Notes under the pieces: generated by a model
What the model was told of the DNA's origin: nothing
Database searches by the model: none
The model's input: the letters and a program-made list of their open reading frames with translations, nothing else
Translations under genes and position numbers: made by a program
Origin: JANMAT01 sp031359995
GTDB lineage: Bacteria > Actinomycetota > Acidimicrobiia > Acidimicrobiales > Ilumatobacteraceae
Direction of reading: 5' to 3'
NCBI GenBank assembly: GCA_031359995.1
Contig: JANMAT010000127.1
Coordinates: forward strand, 10,822-74,821
DNA: 64,000 nucleotides
In this document: positions 15,036 to 23,118 of the stretch, in pieces
Layout of the letters: every line of letters begins with the position of its first letter
Numbering within the stretch: the stretch's first letter is position 1

Positions 15036-16201
15036 AGCAGGCTCCGATCGTGCTCGAGGCCGAGCAGGTAGCGGCCGACGTTCTCGAAGTGCGAGGGCCG
15101 GGCGAACAGCTGCTGGCTCATCACGTGCAGGTCCTGGAAGGTGCGGTGCAGCGGCGACGGCTGGAAGATGCCGCTGGTGCCGGCGGCGCGGTAGAGGGCG
15201 TCGACCACGCCCAGCGCGGTCTCCATGGCCGACGTGACGGCCAGGCGCGCCTCGGCCCGCTCGTCGAGGGTGACACCGGCGTCCGATGCCGCCGCGTCGA
15301 GCAGCAGGTCGATGATCCACCGCTGGTAGGCGTGGGCGGCGCGCAGCGCGCTGTGGGCCCGGGCGATGGCCTGGTGCGTGGTGGCCATCTCCCGCATCGG
15401 CGTGCGCGTCTGGGCCGCCGTCTTGCCGCCGGCCAGTTCGGTGAAGGCGGCCAGCGCGCCCGCGGCGCCGCCGAGGGCCAGGCTGGCGAACTGCACGTGG
15501 GCGTAGGTGAGGGCCGGCACGCGGAACGACGGTGCTGCGCTCCGCGGTGCCTTCTCCCACATGGGCAGCGTCCGCTCGGCGGGCACGAACGTCTCGGCCA
15601 GCGTGTAGGTCTGCGAGCCGGTGCCCCGCATGCCCGTCACGTCCCACGTGTCGGTGAGCGTCACTGCGTCGCGGGGCACCAGGCACGACATCATGGCGAA
15701 CAGCCCGGCCCGGGTGGTGACCCGCTCGCCGTGGTCGAACACCATGGCCCGGGCGTCGAACCACGACGCGTGCAGGCAGCCACTGGCGAAGCCCCACTGC
15801 CCGCTCACGAGGAAGCCACCGTCGACCGCGTCGGCGCGCGGCGTGCCCACCGGGAAGCCGGCGGCCACCACCGATGCCGGGGTGGCGAAGACCTCGGAGG
15901 CCGTCGCGGCGGGCAGGCGCGGCCCGAAGTTGAACGCCGACGAACCGGCCTGCACGAACAGCCAGCCGGTGCTCACGTCGGCACCGCCGAGGATGCCGGC
16001 GATGGCAGCGCCGTCGCGCAGGTCGCAGGCGGCGCCGCCCACCTCGCTCGGTCCGCAGGCGCGGAACAGGTCGGCGTCCACGAGGGCTCGATGGGCGATC
16101 GGGGTCAGCCGGCCGCCGCGGTGGATCGCCTCGCTCTCGTCGGCGATCGTGGGCGCGATGGTGCGCGCTCGTCCGACGGGACCATCCCCATTGGTCGTCA
16201 T
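15032..16201 (-). CDS. Flavin-dependent monooxygenase of the acyl-CoA-dehydrogenase/HsaA-DszC type
   Basis: A 389-aa acyl-CoA-dehydrogenase-fold protein. It has the N-terminal helical part (LFRACGPSEVGGA), the beta domain with SGQWGFASGC and GTGSQTYTLAETFVP, and the C-terminal helical domain LALGGAAGALAAF. It lacks the catalytic Glu context of acyl-CoA dehydrogenases and fits the group D monooxygenases (HsaA, DszC, HpaB-like), which take reduced flavin from a separate reductase. Substrate likely aromatic or steroid-like. ATG at 16201 with a TACGCT box 6 bases before it. Coupled to the esterase. Confidence 0.85.
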   Translation of the reverse strand: MTTNGDGPVGRARTIAPTIADESEAIHRGGRLTPIAHRALVDADLFRACGPSEVGGAACDLRDGAAIAGILGGADVSTGWLFVQAGSSAFNFGPRLPAATASEVFATPASVVAAGFPVGTPRADAVDGGFLVSGQWGFASGCLHASWFDARAMVFDHGERVTTRAGLFAMMSCLVPRDAVTLTDTWDVTGMRGTGSQTYTLAETFVPAERTLPMWEKAPRSAAPSFRVPALTYAHVQFASLALGGAAGALAAFTELAGGKTAAQTRTPMREMATTHQAIARAHSALRAAHAYQRWIIDLLLDAAASDAGVTLDERAEARLAVTSAMETALGVVDALYRAAGTSGIFQPSPLHRTFQDLHVMSQQLFARPSHFENVGRYLLGLEHDRSLL

Positions 16202-16207
16202 GGCCGC

Positions 16208-16213
16208 AGCGTA
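16208..16213 (-). promoter_or_regulatory. -10-like TACGCT box of the flavin monooxygenase
   Basis: On the minus strand TACGCT ends 6 bases before the ATG at 16201; leaderless geometry. Confidence 0.45.
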
Positions 16214-16279
16214 CGCGGCGCGTCGAGGCGTCGCCCGGTTCTAGCAGGGCGGACCCGATGGCACGCCCGTCGCGGCTGG

Positions 16280-16470
16280 TCAGGCGTCGCGGCGGCGGAG
16301 CACGGCGCCGGTCACCAGCACGACCACGCCGAACACGGCCACCTTGGCGGCGAGCACCAGCAGTCGTTGCGACGTGGTGCAGCGGGAAGCGCCGGCGCCG
16401 TTCGGGCCGAGGAAGCGACGGTGACAGGAGCAGACGCGATCTTGCCGATCGCCCGGCGGTGCGCCGTCAG
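16280..16470 (-). other. Open stretch encoding a membrane-helix plus RRR tail; no start codon
   Basis: Between the monooxygenase and nitroreductase genes, a minus-strand frame is open from about 16473 to TGA 16280. It encodes a Cys/Arg-rich part (VCSCHRRFLGPNG), then a single hydrophobic helix (LLVLAAKVAVFGVVVLVTG) and a basic end (VLRRRDA). There is no usable ATG, GTG or TTG before the helix. The helix + Arg tail looks like the membrane-anchor end of a surface protein. It may be a gene remnant, or chance. Confidence 0.3.
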
Positions 16471-17303
16471 CTCAGGTCGAAGCCGCGCCGGCGCAGGAAG
16501 CGGGCCAGCTGGTCGCGCTCGCGGTGGGCGACCATGCGCGACTTCTCCACCGACCAACCCCAGCGGTCGGCCACGCCGAACCGGTCGGCGCCCGCCTGCT
16601 GGGCGGCGGGCGGCACGTAGTCGCCGAACCGCCGTCGGTCGTAGTCGGCGATCTGCTCGGCCGCCTCGCTGTCGTCGTAGCGGTCGTGGTGCACCGTGAC
16701 CGTCATCGGCAACCGGGGTGACAGGCGCTGCTCGGCCGCCGGCCACCCCACGCACATGCCGGCCAGCGGGAACACGTGGTCGGGCAGCGCCACGATGTCG
16801 GCGACGGCGTCGATGTGGTTGCGCAACACGCTGATGGCGCACGTGCCGAGGCCCACCGCTTCGGCGGTCCAGACGAAGCTCGACAGGTGCATCGCGGCAT
16901 CCGACGCGGCGTTGAGGAACGCGTCGAGGTGGTCGTTGGCGAAGCCCGTGCCGGCCCGCTCGGCCACGACGCGGATGCGATGGCTGTCGCCGCAGAACAC
17001 GAGGAAGCGCGCCGCGGAGGAGATCCACGGCATCGACGGGATGAGCGTGGCCAGCGCGGCGCGTCGGTCGGGGTCGTCGACCACGATGACCGAGCACTGC
17101 TGCAGGTCCGACTTCGACGGCGTCGAGAACGTGGCCGCCAGCACCAGTTCGAGCAAGGAGTCATCGACGGGGTCGGCGGTGAAGCTGCGACACACGCGGT
17201 GGTCCAGCATGCGGGCGACCTGCTCGGCGCCGGAGGCGACCGCGGGCGTGGGCGGCATCGCGGCAGGGTCGAACGCGAACCGGCGGGCGATCAGCTCATG
17301 CAT
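16467..17303 (-). CDS. Nitroreductase-family flavoprotein (NfsA-like)
   Basis: A 278-aa protein starting MHELIARRFAF. The FMN-binding RVCRSFTADPVDDSLLELVL, FSTPSKSDLQQ and the C-terminal VFPLAGMCVGWPA motifs are those of NADPH-type nitroreductases. The extra C-terminal part, including HRERDQLARFLRRRGF, is typical of the longer NfsA/FRP-like forms. It reduces nitro compounds, quinones or flavins with NAD(P)H. It could supply reduced flavin to the neighbouring monooxygenase, but that is a guess. The start was set at the ATG that gives the family N-terminus. Divergent from the Ddn-like gene. Confidence 0.88.
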   Translation of the reverse strand: MHELIARRFAFDPAAMPPTPAVASGAEQVARMLDHRVCRSFTADPVDDSLLELVLAATFSTPSKSDLQQCSVIVVDDPDRRAALATLIPSMPWISSAARFLVFCGDSHRIRVVAERAGTGFANDHLDAFLNAASDAAMHLSSFVWTAEAVGLGTCAISVLRNHIDAVADIVALPDHVFPLAGMCVGWPAAEQRLSPRLPMTVTVHHDRYDDSEAAEQIADYDRRRFGDYVPPAAQQAGADRFGVADRWGWSVEKSRMVAHRERDQLARFLRRRGFDLS

Positions 17304-17346
17304 GGCGCGTTTGTACTCGCTGGCCGCGACGCCGTCCCCATCGGCG

Positions 17347-17352
17347 TAGCGT
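17347..17352 (+). promoter_or_regulatory. -10-like TAGCGT box of the Ddn-like gene
   Basis: TAGCGT ends 6 bases before the ATG at 17359; no Shine-Dalgarno sequence. Confidence 0.45.
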
Positions 17353-17358
17353 GGGCCG

Positions 17359-17799
17359 ATGGACCTCCCTGACGGTGTGAAGGATCTGCAGCTCAAGGGC
17401 ATGAACCTGGTGCACCGGTCCCTGCTGCTGGTGTCGGGTGGACGCATCGGGCGCCGGCTCGGGTCGATGCCGGTGGTCGAGCTCCACACCACCGGCCGCA
17501 CCAGCGGCAAGCGGCGCTCGGTCATGTTGACCACGCCGGTGCACGACGACGACCGGTGGGTGCTCATCGCGTCGAAGGGTGGCGACGACCGCGACCCCGA
17601 CTGGTACCGCAACCTGGTGGCCCGGCCCGAGGCCGAGCTCACCATCGCCGGCACGACGGTGGCGGTGAAGACCCGCACCGCCACGGCCGCTGAGAAGGCG
17701 GAGCTGTGGCCGCAGGTCGTGGCCGCCTACCGCGGCTACGCCGGCTACCAGGCCAAGACCGACCGTGACATCCCCGTGGTCATCTGCTCGCGACGTTGA
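17359..17799 (+). CDS. Deazaflavin (F420)-dependent nitroreductase-family protein (Ddn-like)
   Basis: A 146-aa split-barrel protein. VELHTTGRTSGKRRSVMLTT is the Ddn/FDOR-A signature that binds F420. WVLIASKGGDDRDPDWYRNL is the conserved second half, followed by VAVKTRTATAAEKAELW. Relatives reduce quinones, menaquinone-like molecules or nitroimidazoles with F420H2 at the membrane face. Full family length. It converges on the radical SAM gene and the two 3-prime ends overlap by 20 bases. Confidence 0.92.
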   Translation: MDLPDGVKDLQLKGMNLVHRSLLLVSGGRIGRRLGSMPVVELHTTGRTSGKRRSVMLTTPVHDDDRWVLIASKGGDDRDPDWYRNLVARPEAELTIAGTTVAVKTRTATAAEKAELWPQVVAAYRGYAGYQAKTDRDIPVVICSRR

Positions 17800-19354
17800 C
17801 CGGCCGTGCATCGATCGTGACCGGCACCGGCATCGGGACCGGTCGGCGGTCGGGCACGGTCGGCGCGGTGAGCCCGGCGGCCACGCGTTGGGTGTAGTCG
17901 TACATCGCCTTGTGCATCACGATGAACGAGAGCGCCTCGGGGATGGCGCTCGGCCGGCGCCGACCGACGCGCCACAGCAGGCGCCAGCTGAACCGGGCCC
18001 GGCGCAGGCCGTGGCGGCCGACGAACAGGCCGAGCACGCCGGGCAGCGTGCGCAGGTCGCGGCGCGACACCGAGGATGCCGCCGACACGTGCTCGCCCCG
18101 GTCGAGCAGGAAGGCAACGGTGCGGTCCTCGTAGGCCCTCCAGTCGTAGAGCTGCAGCAGCAGGTCCCGGTAGCCGTCGTGCAACTCCGCCGCCGTCATC
18201 TGCAGGGGCACGATGTTCGACGGGGCGAACTGGTCGCCGGTCGACAGCTCCAGCAGCCGACCTTCGGCCCGCACGCGTTCGTGCAGCCGCGTCCCGGGGA
18301 TGGCCTGGAGCAGACCGGCCATCACGATCGGGATGCGGGCCTGCTGGGCGAAGGCGGCCTGGCGTTCGAAGATGTCGTGGCCGTCGGCGTCGAAGCCGAC
18401 GATCATGCCCGCCTGCACCTGGATCCCGTGGTCGTGGAACCGGCGCACGCTCTCGATCAGGTCGCGTCGCGTGTTCTGGGTCTTGCCGGTCTCGGCCAGC
18501 GCGTCCAGGTTGGGGCTCTCGATGCCGACGAACACGGTGCTGAAGTTGGCGTCCCGCATGAGCCTCAGGAGCTCCAGGTCCTCGGCTACGTCGAGGGAGA
18601 TCTCGGTGTTGAACTCGAGCGGGTAGCCGTGGAAGCGCCCCCACGCGGCCATGGCGCTGAGCAGCTCCCTGGCCAGCCGCTTGTTGCCGGCGAAGTTGTC
18701 GTCCACGATGAACACCTGCCGGGCGCCCAGGGCGTGGCACTCGTCGATCTCGTCGATCATGTTGGCCACCGACTTCGTACGTGGCTTGCGGCCGTACATG
18801 GTCGTGATGTCGCAGAACTCGCAGCGGAACGGGCAGCCGCGCGAGAACTGGATCGCCATGGCGTGGTAGCGGTCGACCTCGATCAGGTCGAAGCGCGGCA
18901 TCGGTGCGTGGGTCAGGTCGGGGCGTCGCGCCGCCGTGTAGCGCGGGAGGGGGTGCCCGGCCTCCAGGTCGGCCAGGAACACCGGCCACGTCTCCTCGGC
19001 CTCGCCCACGACGACCACATCGGCGATGGTGGCGGCCTCGTCGGGGAACAACGTGGCGTAGGGGCCACCGATGACCACCAGGTGACCGTGGGCCCGGAAG
19101 CCGCCGGCGAGCTCGTGGATGCGGTCGCGGTGGATCGGGTAGCCGGTGATGCCCACCAGGTCGACGTCGAGGTCGAGCGGCACCGGGTCGAGGTTCTCGT
19201 CGGAGAGGATCAGGTCGTGGCCGGCGGGCGTGAGCCCAGCCACCGTCGGCATCGACAGGTTCGGGAAGATGCAGTCGACGGCGAGCAGATCGAGGACCGA
19301 GTCGAACGTCCAGAAGCTCGGTGGGTTCCTCGGGGTGACCAGCTGGATCTTCAC
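17780..19354 (-). CDS. B12-binding-domain radical SAM protein with DUF4070
   Basis: A 524-aa enzyme. Residues 1-150 form a cobalamin-binding Rossmann domain (LVVIGGPYATLFPDE). The radical SAM core has FSRGCPFRCEFC (CxxxCxxC at about residues 174-181) binding a 4Fe-4S cluster. A helical C-terminus including WRAYEDRTVAFLLDRG fits DUF4070. Related proteins methylate or rearrange unactivated carbons in lipid or secondary pathways, including hopanoid modification; the substrate here is unknown. ATG 19354 has GAGGAG 5 bases upstream. A 12-base palindrome lies in the leader. Confidence 0.88.
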   Translation of the reverse strand: MKIQLVTPRNPPSFWTFDSVLDLLAVDCIFPNLSMPTVAGLTPAGHDLILSDENLDPVPLDLDVDLVGITGYPIHRDRIHELAGGFRAHGHLVVIGGPYATLFPDEAATIADVVVVGEAEETWPVFLADLEAGHPLPRYTAARRPDLTHAPMPRFDLIEVDRYHAMAIQFSRGCPFRCEFCDITTMYGRKPRTKSVANMIDEIDECHALGARQVFIVDDNFAGNKRLARELLSAMAAWGRFHGYPLEFNTEISLDVAEDLELLRLMRDANFSTVFVGIESPNLDALAETGKTQNTRRDLIESVRRFHDHGIQVQAGMIVGFDADGHDIFERQAAFAQQARIPIVMAGLLQAIPGTRLHERVRAEGRLLELSTGDQFAPSNIVPLQMTAAELHDGYRDLLLQLYDWRAYEDRTVAFLLDRGEHVSAASSVSRRDLRTLPGVLGLFVGRHGLRRARFSWRLLWRVGRRRPSAIPEALSFIVMHKAMYDYTQRVAAGLTAPTVPDRRPVPMPVPVTIDARPVNVASR

Positions 19355-19373
19355 GAGGCTCCTCGGTGGGCGG

Positions 19374-19385
19374 GGGCACGTGCCC
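19374..19385. promoter_or_regulatory. Perfect 12-base palindrome in the radical SAM leader
   Basis: GGGCACGTGCCC, 20 bases before the radical SAM ATG. Possibly an operator or mRNA structure; no known regulator is assigned. Confidence 0.3.
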
Positions 19386-19461
19386 GTGGAGGAGCGCGCG
19401 TCGGTGCGGTACGACCATCACCGAGGATCAGAGCGACAGTGGGTCCAGTGTCGCGACCGGC

Positions 19462-19496
19462 GACCCCGGGGACCAGTGACGTTGGTCCCCGGGGTC
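19462..19496. repeat. Perfect 14-bp stem-loop before the rhodanese gene
   Basis: Arms 19462-19475 and 19483-19496 are perfectly complementary around the 7-base loop GTGACGT. The structure ends 2 bases before the rhodanese GTG, with no T-run, and lies between divergent genes, so it is not a terminator for either. It may be an operator, a regulatory hairpin or the edge of an old insertion. Confidence 0.5.
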
Positions 19497-19498
19497 GG

Positions 19499-19834
19499 GT
19501 GCTCAGGCCGGCGGTCGACATCCGCGACTTCCGCGAGCTGTACCTGAAGGGGAAGATCCCCGGGGCCTTCCACGCCGACCGGGGCATGTTGGAGTTCTGG
19601 GTCGACCCCCAGAGCCAGTACTACCGCGACGTCTTCCGGCCCGACCGGCGCTACATCATCTACTGCGCCGGTGGGGGGCGGTCGGCGCTGGCGGCCAAGG
19701 CCATGAAGGACATGGGCTACCCCGACGTGGCCCATCTGGAGAGCGGCTTCGGTGGGTGGGCCGCCGCCGGCCTACCGGTCGAGGACTGCCAGGCCGGGTC
19801 GAAGTGGGTGCTGCGGGCCGACGTCGAAGGGTGA
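19499..19834 (+). CDS. Rhodanese-like domain protein, N-terminus short
   Basis: 111 aa from GTG 19499. It has VDIRDFRELYLKGKIPGA, HADRGMLEFWVDP and the active-site loop IIYCAGGGRSALAAKAM with the sulfur-accepting Cys. It would carry a persulfide between thiols. Relatives usually have about 30 more N-terminal residues before VDIRD. An alternative GTG at 19448 would encode through the perfect stem-loop 19462-19496. Either the hairpin has replaced the original 5-prime end, or the gene is simply short. Active-site residues are intact. Start is uncertain. Confidence 0.7.
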   Translation: MLRPAVDIRDFRELYLKGKIPGAFHADRGMLEFWVDPQSQYYRDVFRPDRRYIIYCAGGGRSALAAKAMKDMGYPDVAHLESGFGGWAAAGLPVEDCQAGSKWVLRADVEG

Positions 19835-19853
19835 CGCGGCCCGCCCACCTCCT

Positions 19854-21383
19854 TCAGCGGAGCTGGTCGCCCCACTCGGTCTCCTTGCGGAGCACCGGCT
19901 TGAGCACCTTGCCGCCGGGGTTGCGGGGCAGCGGCTCGGCGCGCAGCGAGATGAACTGCGGCACCTTGAAATCGGCGATCTGCTCCTTGGCCCACTGGCG
20001 GATGGCGGCGGGATCGGGGTTCGTGCCCGGGCGGGGCACGATCACCGCGCCGACCTTCTCGCCCATCATGCTGTCGGGCACGCCGAGCACGGCCACCTCG
20101 AACACGTCGGGGTGCTGCACGAGGGCGTTCTCGACCTCGACGCAGTACACGTTCTCGCCGCCGCGGTTCACCATGTCCTTCATGCGGTCGACGATCTGCA
20201 CGAAGCCGTCGTCGTCCACCCGGGCCAGGTCGCCGGTGTGCAGCCAGCCGTCCACGAAGGTGTCGGCCGACTGCTCGGGCTTGTTCCAGTAGCCGGCCAC
20301 GATGTTCTGACCGCGGATGAGCAGTTCGCCCACGTTCGACGTGGGGTCGACGTCGGCGAGGTCGACCTCCACCACGGGGGCGGTGAAGCCCACGGTCTCG
20401 GGCCGGGCCTCGCAGTACTCGTGGGGCAGGAAGGTGGACACCGACGAGGTCTCGGTGAGGCCGAAGCCGTTGCCGAGCCGGGCGGCGGGGAAGCTGGCGC
20501 GCAGCTTGGCGATCACGTCGGGCGCTGTGGGCGCGCCACCGTAGGTGACCCAGCGCACGGCGCCCATGTCGAAGTCGGCGAAGTTCGGCTGGTTCATGGC
20601 CAGGTAGTAGATGGCCGGTACCGAGGTGAGCATGTTGATCTGCTCGTCGACGATGACCTTCAGGAACAGCTGCACGTCGAACGCCGGCATGATCACGGTG
20701 GTGCCGCCGAGCATCACCGTGATGAGCAGCTGGCTGTTGCACCCCGTCACGTGGAACATGGGCACCGAGATCAGGTTGCGCAGGCGTACGTCGTCGGTGA
20801 TCTTGATGACGCGACGGCACGTCTCGCAGTTCGACAGGAAGTTCTCGTGGGTGGTCATCGCCCCCTTGGGGAAGCCGGTGGTGCCGCTCGTGTAGAAGAT
20901 GGCGGCCAGGTCCTGCCGGGCGAGGCCCTCGACCACGGTCGGGTCGCCGTCGGGCAGGGGAGCTCCGGGCTCGAACACCACGCGGGCGCCGGAATCGGTG
21001 AGGACGTACTCGACCTCGCTCTCACTGAAGCGGGTGTTCACCGGCACCGCCACGGCGCCGAGCATCTGGATCCCGAAGAAGGCGTAGGCCCAGTCGTTGC
21101 CGTTGCCGAGCCGGATGGCCACACGATCGCCACGCTGCACGCCCTCGGCCGCCAGGCCGCCGGCCACACGGGTCGACCGGTCCCACAGCTCCTGGTACGT
21201 CGCCCGGGGGCCGCCGATCTCGACGAGGGCCTCCTCGCCGGCGTGGCCGTCGACCGAGGCGCGCAGCATGGCCACGAGCGACTCGGGCAGGTCGGCGTAG
21301 CGGAGCACACCGGTGCTGTCGCGTTCCACCCCGGTCATGTCGAACGGCATGAGTCGCGGTGTGCGACCTTCTTTGACGATCAT
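19854..21383 (-). CDS. AMP-binding acyl-CoA synthetase
   Basis: A 509-aa class I adenylate-forming enzyme. P-loop YTSGTTGFPKGA; A5/A7-like YGGAPTAPDVI, GFGLTETSS and GWLHTGDLARVDDDGF; C-terminal hinge DRMKDMVNRGGENVYC and the catalytic Lys in PRNPGGKVLKPVLR. It activates a fatty, terpenoid or steroid acid with ATP and CoA. ATG 21383 has GGGGG 6 bases upstream. It lies next to the carotenoid oxygenase gene on the same strand, separated by a pseudogene scrap, so the ligase may process a cleavage product. Confidence 0.92.
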   Translation of the reverse strand: MIVKEGRTPRLMPFDMTGVERDSTGVLRYADLPESLVAMLRASVDGHAGEEALVEIGGPRATYQELWDRSTRVAGGLAAEGVQRGDRVAIRLGNGNDWAYAFFGIQMLGAVAVPVNTRFSESEVEYVLTDSGARVVFEPGAPLPDGDPTVVEGLARQDLAAIFYTSGTTGFPKGAMTTHENFLSNCETCRRVIKITDDVRLRNLISVPMFHVTGCNSQLLITVMLGGTTVIMPAFDVQLFLKVIVDEQINMLTSVPAIYYLAMNQPNFADFDMGAVRWVTYGGAPTAPDVIAKLRASFPAARLGNGFGLTETSSVSTFLPHEYCEARPETVGFTAPVVEVDLADVDPTSNVGELLIRGQNIVAGYWNKPEQSADTFVDGWLHTGDLARVDDDGFVQIVDRMKDMVNRGGENVYCVEVENALVQHPDVFEVAVLGVPDSMMGEKVGAVIVPRPGTNPDPAAIRQWAKEQIADFKVPQFISLRAEPLPRNPGGKVLKPVLRKETEWGDQLR

Positions 21384-21449
21384 GATGGCCCCCAGCTCGG
21401 CGGCGCTCGTGGAGCGCCTGTCCCGGGTCCCATTGTGGGTCGCCGCCGG

Positions 21450-21660
21450 TGGCGCGGGCCAGCCGCCCTGTGATGGCGGTGGCGCGCGCCGCCGCCAGGA
21501 TGATGTCGGCCACGGCGTCGACGTCGGCGCTCGTGGTCTTCCACGACGACACGCTGATGCGCACGGCGGTACCGCCCTGCCACTGGGTCGGGCCGTCGGG
21601 CACCATCAGCTCCACCAGGGCGGCACACCGCCGTGTCGAGGGCGTCAGGGTCGGTCACGA
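21450..21660 (-). pseudogene. C-terminal remnant of a PLP-dependent decarboxylase/aminotransferase
   Basis: The minus-strand frame encodes AALVELMVPDGPTQWQG, then GTAVRISVSSWKTTSADVD and a final helix (IILAAARA). That is the last 60 or so residues of group II aromatic-amino-acid decarboxylase-like enzymes. The PLP-lysine domain is absent. Upstream, a second frame (starting TDPDALDTAV) seems to join by a frameshift. It fills the 300-base gap between the carotenoid oxygenase and the acyl-CoA ligase. Confidence 0.5.
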
Positions 21661-21684
21661 CCCCAGTCTGCGCTGCCGGGCTCG

Positions 21685-23037
21685 TCAGTCGGCCACGCTG
21701 GCCGGCACCCAGCTGCCATGGAAGCCGTGCGGCACCCGGGGCAGGTGCACGGTGGCGACCGGCTCGTCGCTCATGGTCGAGGCGTCCATGATCACGAGCT
21801 CGCTGGTGTCGGTGGACGCGTCGTGCACGAACGTCATGAGGTAGCCGTCGTCCTCGCTCTGGCCGCCCTCGGCGGGCACGAACACCGGCTCGCCGGGCAT
21901 GCGGCCGCGGCCGAGGTCGATCTCGGTGCGCAGGCCCTTTTCGCGGTCGTACTTCAGGATGGCCCCGTTGGTGGACATCGGGTCGACGTACGAGAAGTCC
22001 TGGGGCACGGCCATGAGGTAGCCGTAGCGGTGCTTCAAGCCCACCACGCTGTCGGCGACACGGGGGAACTCGCCGGAGCGGTCGTCGACCTGCTCCTCGG
22101 TGACCTTGCCGGTGACCGTGTCGATCGTCCAGCGCCAGAACTGCGGCATCGGGAAGTCCATCATCCCGTCGCGCCAGATGTGGCTCAGGCGGGCCACGTC
22201 GAGGACGATCTTGTCGCCGTCCTCGTAGGAGTTCATGGGGTGGAAGACGTAGCAGGGGTCCAGCTCGAACCAGCGCACGTCGGCGTCGGTGCCGTTGCGG
22301 GGCATCACCCCGAGGCGGGCGGGGTAGTCGTCGTCCCAGCGGATCGGCATCTCGCCCCGCAGCGCCATGTCCAGATCGAACACGGCGGGCAGGTCCATGA
22401 AGATCACGTGGTTCCGCGTCACGTTGAAGTCGTGCATCATCGTGGGGCCGCCCACGGTGATGGTCTCGGTCTGCACGAGCTGTCCATCGGCCGACACCCG
22501 CAGGTAGCGGAGGTACGGCTCGAGGGCCGAGTAGCCGAAGGCGAGCATCTCGCCGGTGACCGGGCAGATCTTCGGATGGGCGGTGAACGAACCGGTCAAC
22601 ACTCCACCGAAGTCGGTGGCGCCCACGGTATCGAGCTCGCCGTCGAGCACGTACGGGAAGTGGCCCTCTTCCAACGCCAGGATCTTGCCGGCATGGCCGA
22701 CCACGTGGGTGTTGGCCTTCGACGACCGCATGTCCATCGCCACTTCGAGGTCGAGGATGTTGATCGTCGGGTCGGCGATGAAGGGCGTCTGCACGTAGCG
22801 GTTGCGGTACCACTCGGCCCCGCCGTCGCGCAGGCGTACGCCGTGGATCATGCCGTCGCCGAAGAACGGGTGGTTGCTGATGCCGGTGAACGGGTTGGCC
22901 CCGTTGCGCAGGTAGCGGCCGTCGAGCTCGCGCGGGATGGTGCCCGTGATGCGCAGCTCGGTGAGCGTGCGCTCCTCCTGCACTGGCGCCCCGTTGCCCC
23001 GCAGGTGTGACGGCACGTTGTTGTCGATGGTGGTCAT
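21685..23037 (-). CDS. Carotenoid oxygenase (RPE65/lignostilbene-dioxygenase family)
   Basis: A 450-aa seven-bladed propeller enzyme. The four Fe(II)-binding His are visible: AHPKICP (154), MMHDFNVT (202), YVFHPMNSYE (266) and HGFHGSWVP (440). RYLRNGANPF and FFGDGMIHGV are the family N-terminal motifs. It splits a C=C bond of carotenoids, apocarotenoids or stilbenes with O2. ATG 23037 has GGGGGAG about 7 bases upstream; an upstream in-frame extension lies in the divergent regulator. It is divergent from a TetR gene with a palindromic operator between, so it is probably TetR-controlled. Confidence 0.92.
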   Translation of the reverse strand: MTTIDNNVPSHLRGNGAPVQEERTLTELRITGTIPRELDGRYLRNGANPFTGISNHPFFGDGMIHGVRLRDGGAEWYRNRYVQTPFIADPTINILDLEVAMDMRSSKANTHVVGHAGKILALEEGHFPYVLDGELDTVGATDFGGVLTGSFTAHPKICPVTGEMLAFGYSALEPYLRYLRVSADGQLVQTETITVGGPTMMHDFNVTRNHVIFMDLPAVFDLDMALRGEMPIRWDDDYPARLGVMPRNGTDADVRWFELDPCYVFHPMNSYEDGDKIVLDVARLSHIWRDGMMDFPMPQFWRWTIDTVTGKVTEEQVDDRSGEFPRVADSVVGLKHRYGYLMAVPQDFSYVDPMSTNGAILKYDREKGLRTEIDLGRGRMPGEPVFVPAEGGQSEDDGYLMTFVHDASTDTSELVIMDASTMSDEPVATVHLPRVPHGFHGSWVPASVAD

Positions 23038-23089
23038 CTCGAGCTCCCCCTGATTCGCGATTCGGCGCCATGGTACTCCGGCTGGTGCC

Positions 23090-23111
23090 GGGTATCTACC
23101 CCGGGTAACTT
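23090..23111. promoter_or_regulatory. Palindromic operator and -10 in the carotenoid oxygenase / tetR gap
   Basis: GGGTA-TC-TACCC (23090-23101) is a perfect palindrome, and its right half forms a second one, TACCC-C-GGGTA. The -10-like TAACTT (23106-23111) overlaps the edge and ends 7 bases before the tetR ATG. A TetR dimer here could repress both divergent genes. Confidence 0.55.
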
Positions 23112-23118
23112 CTCCGTC

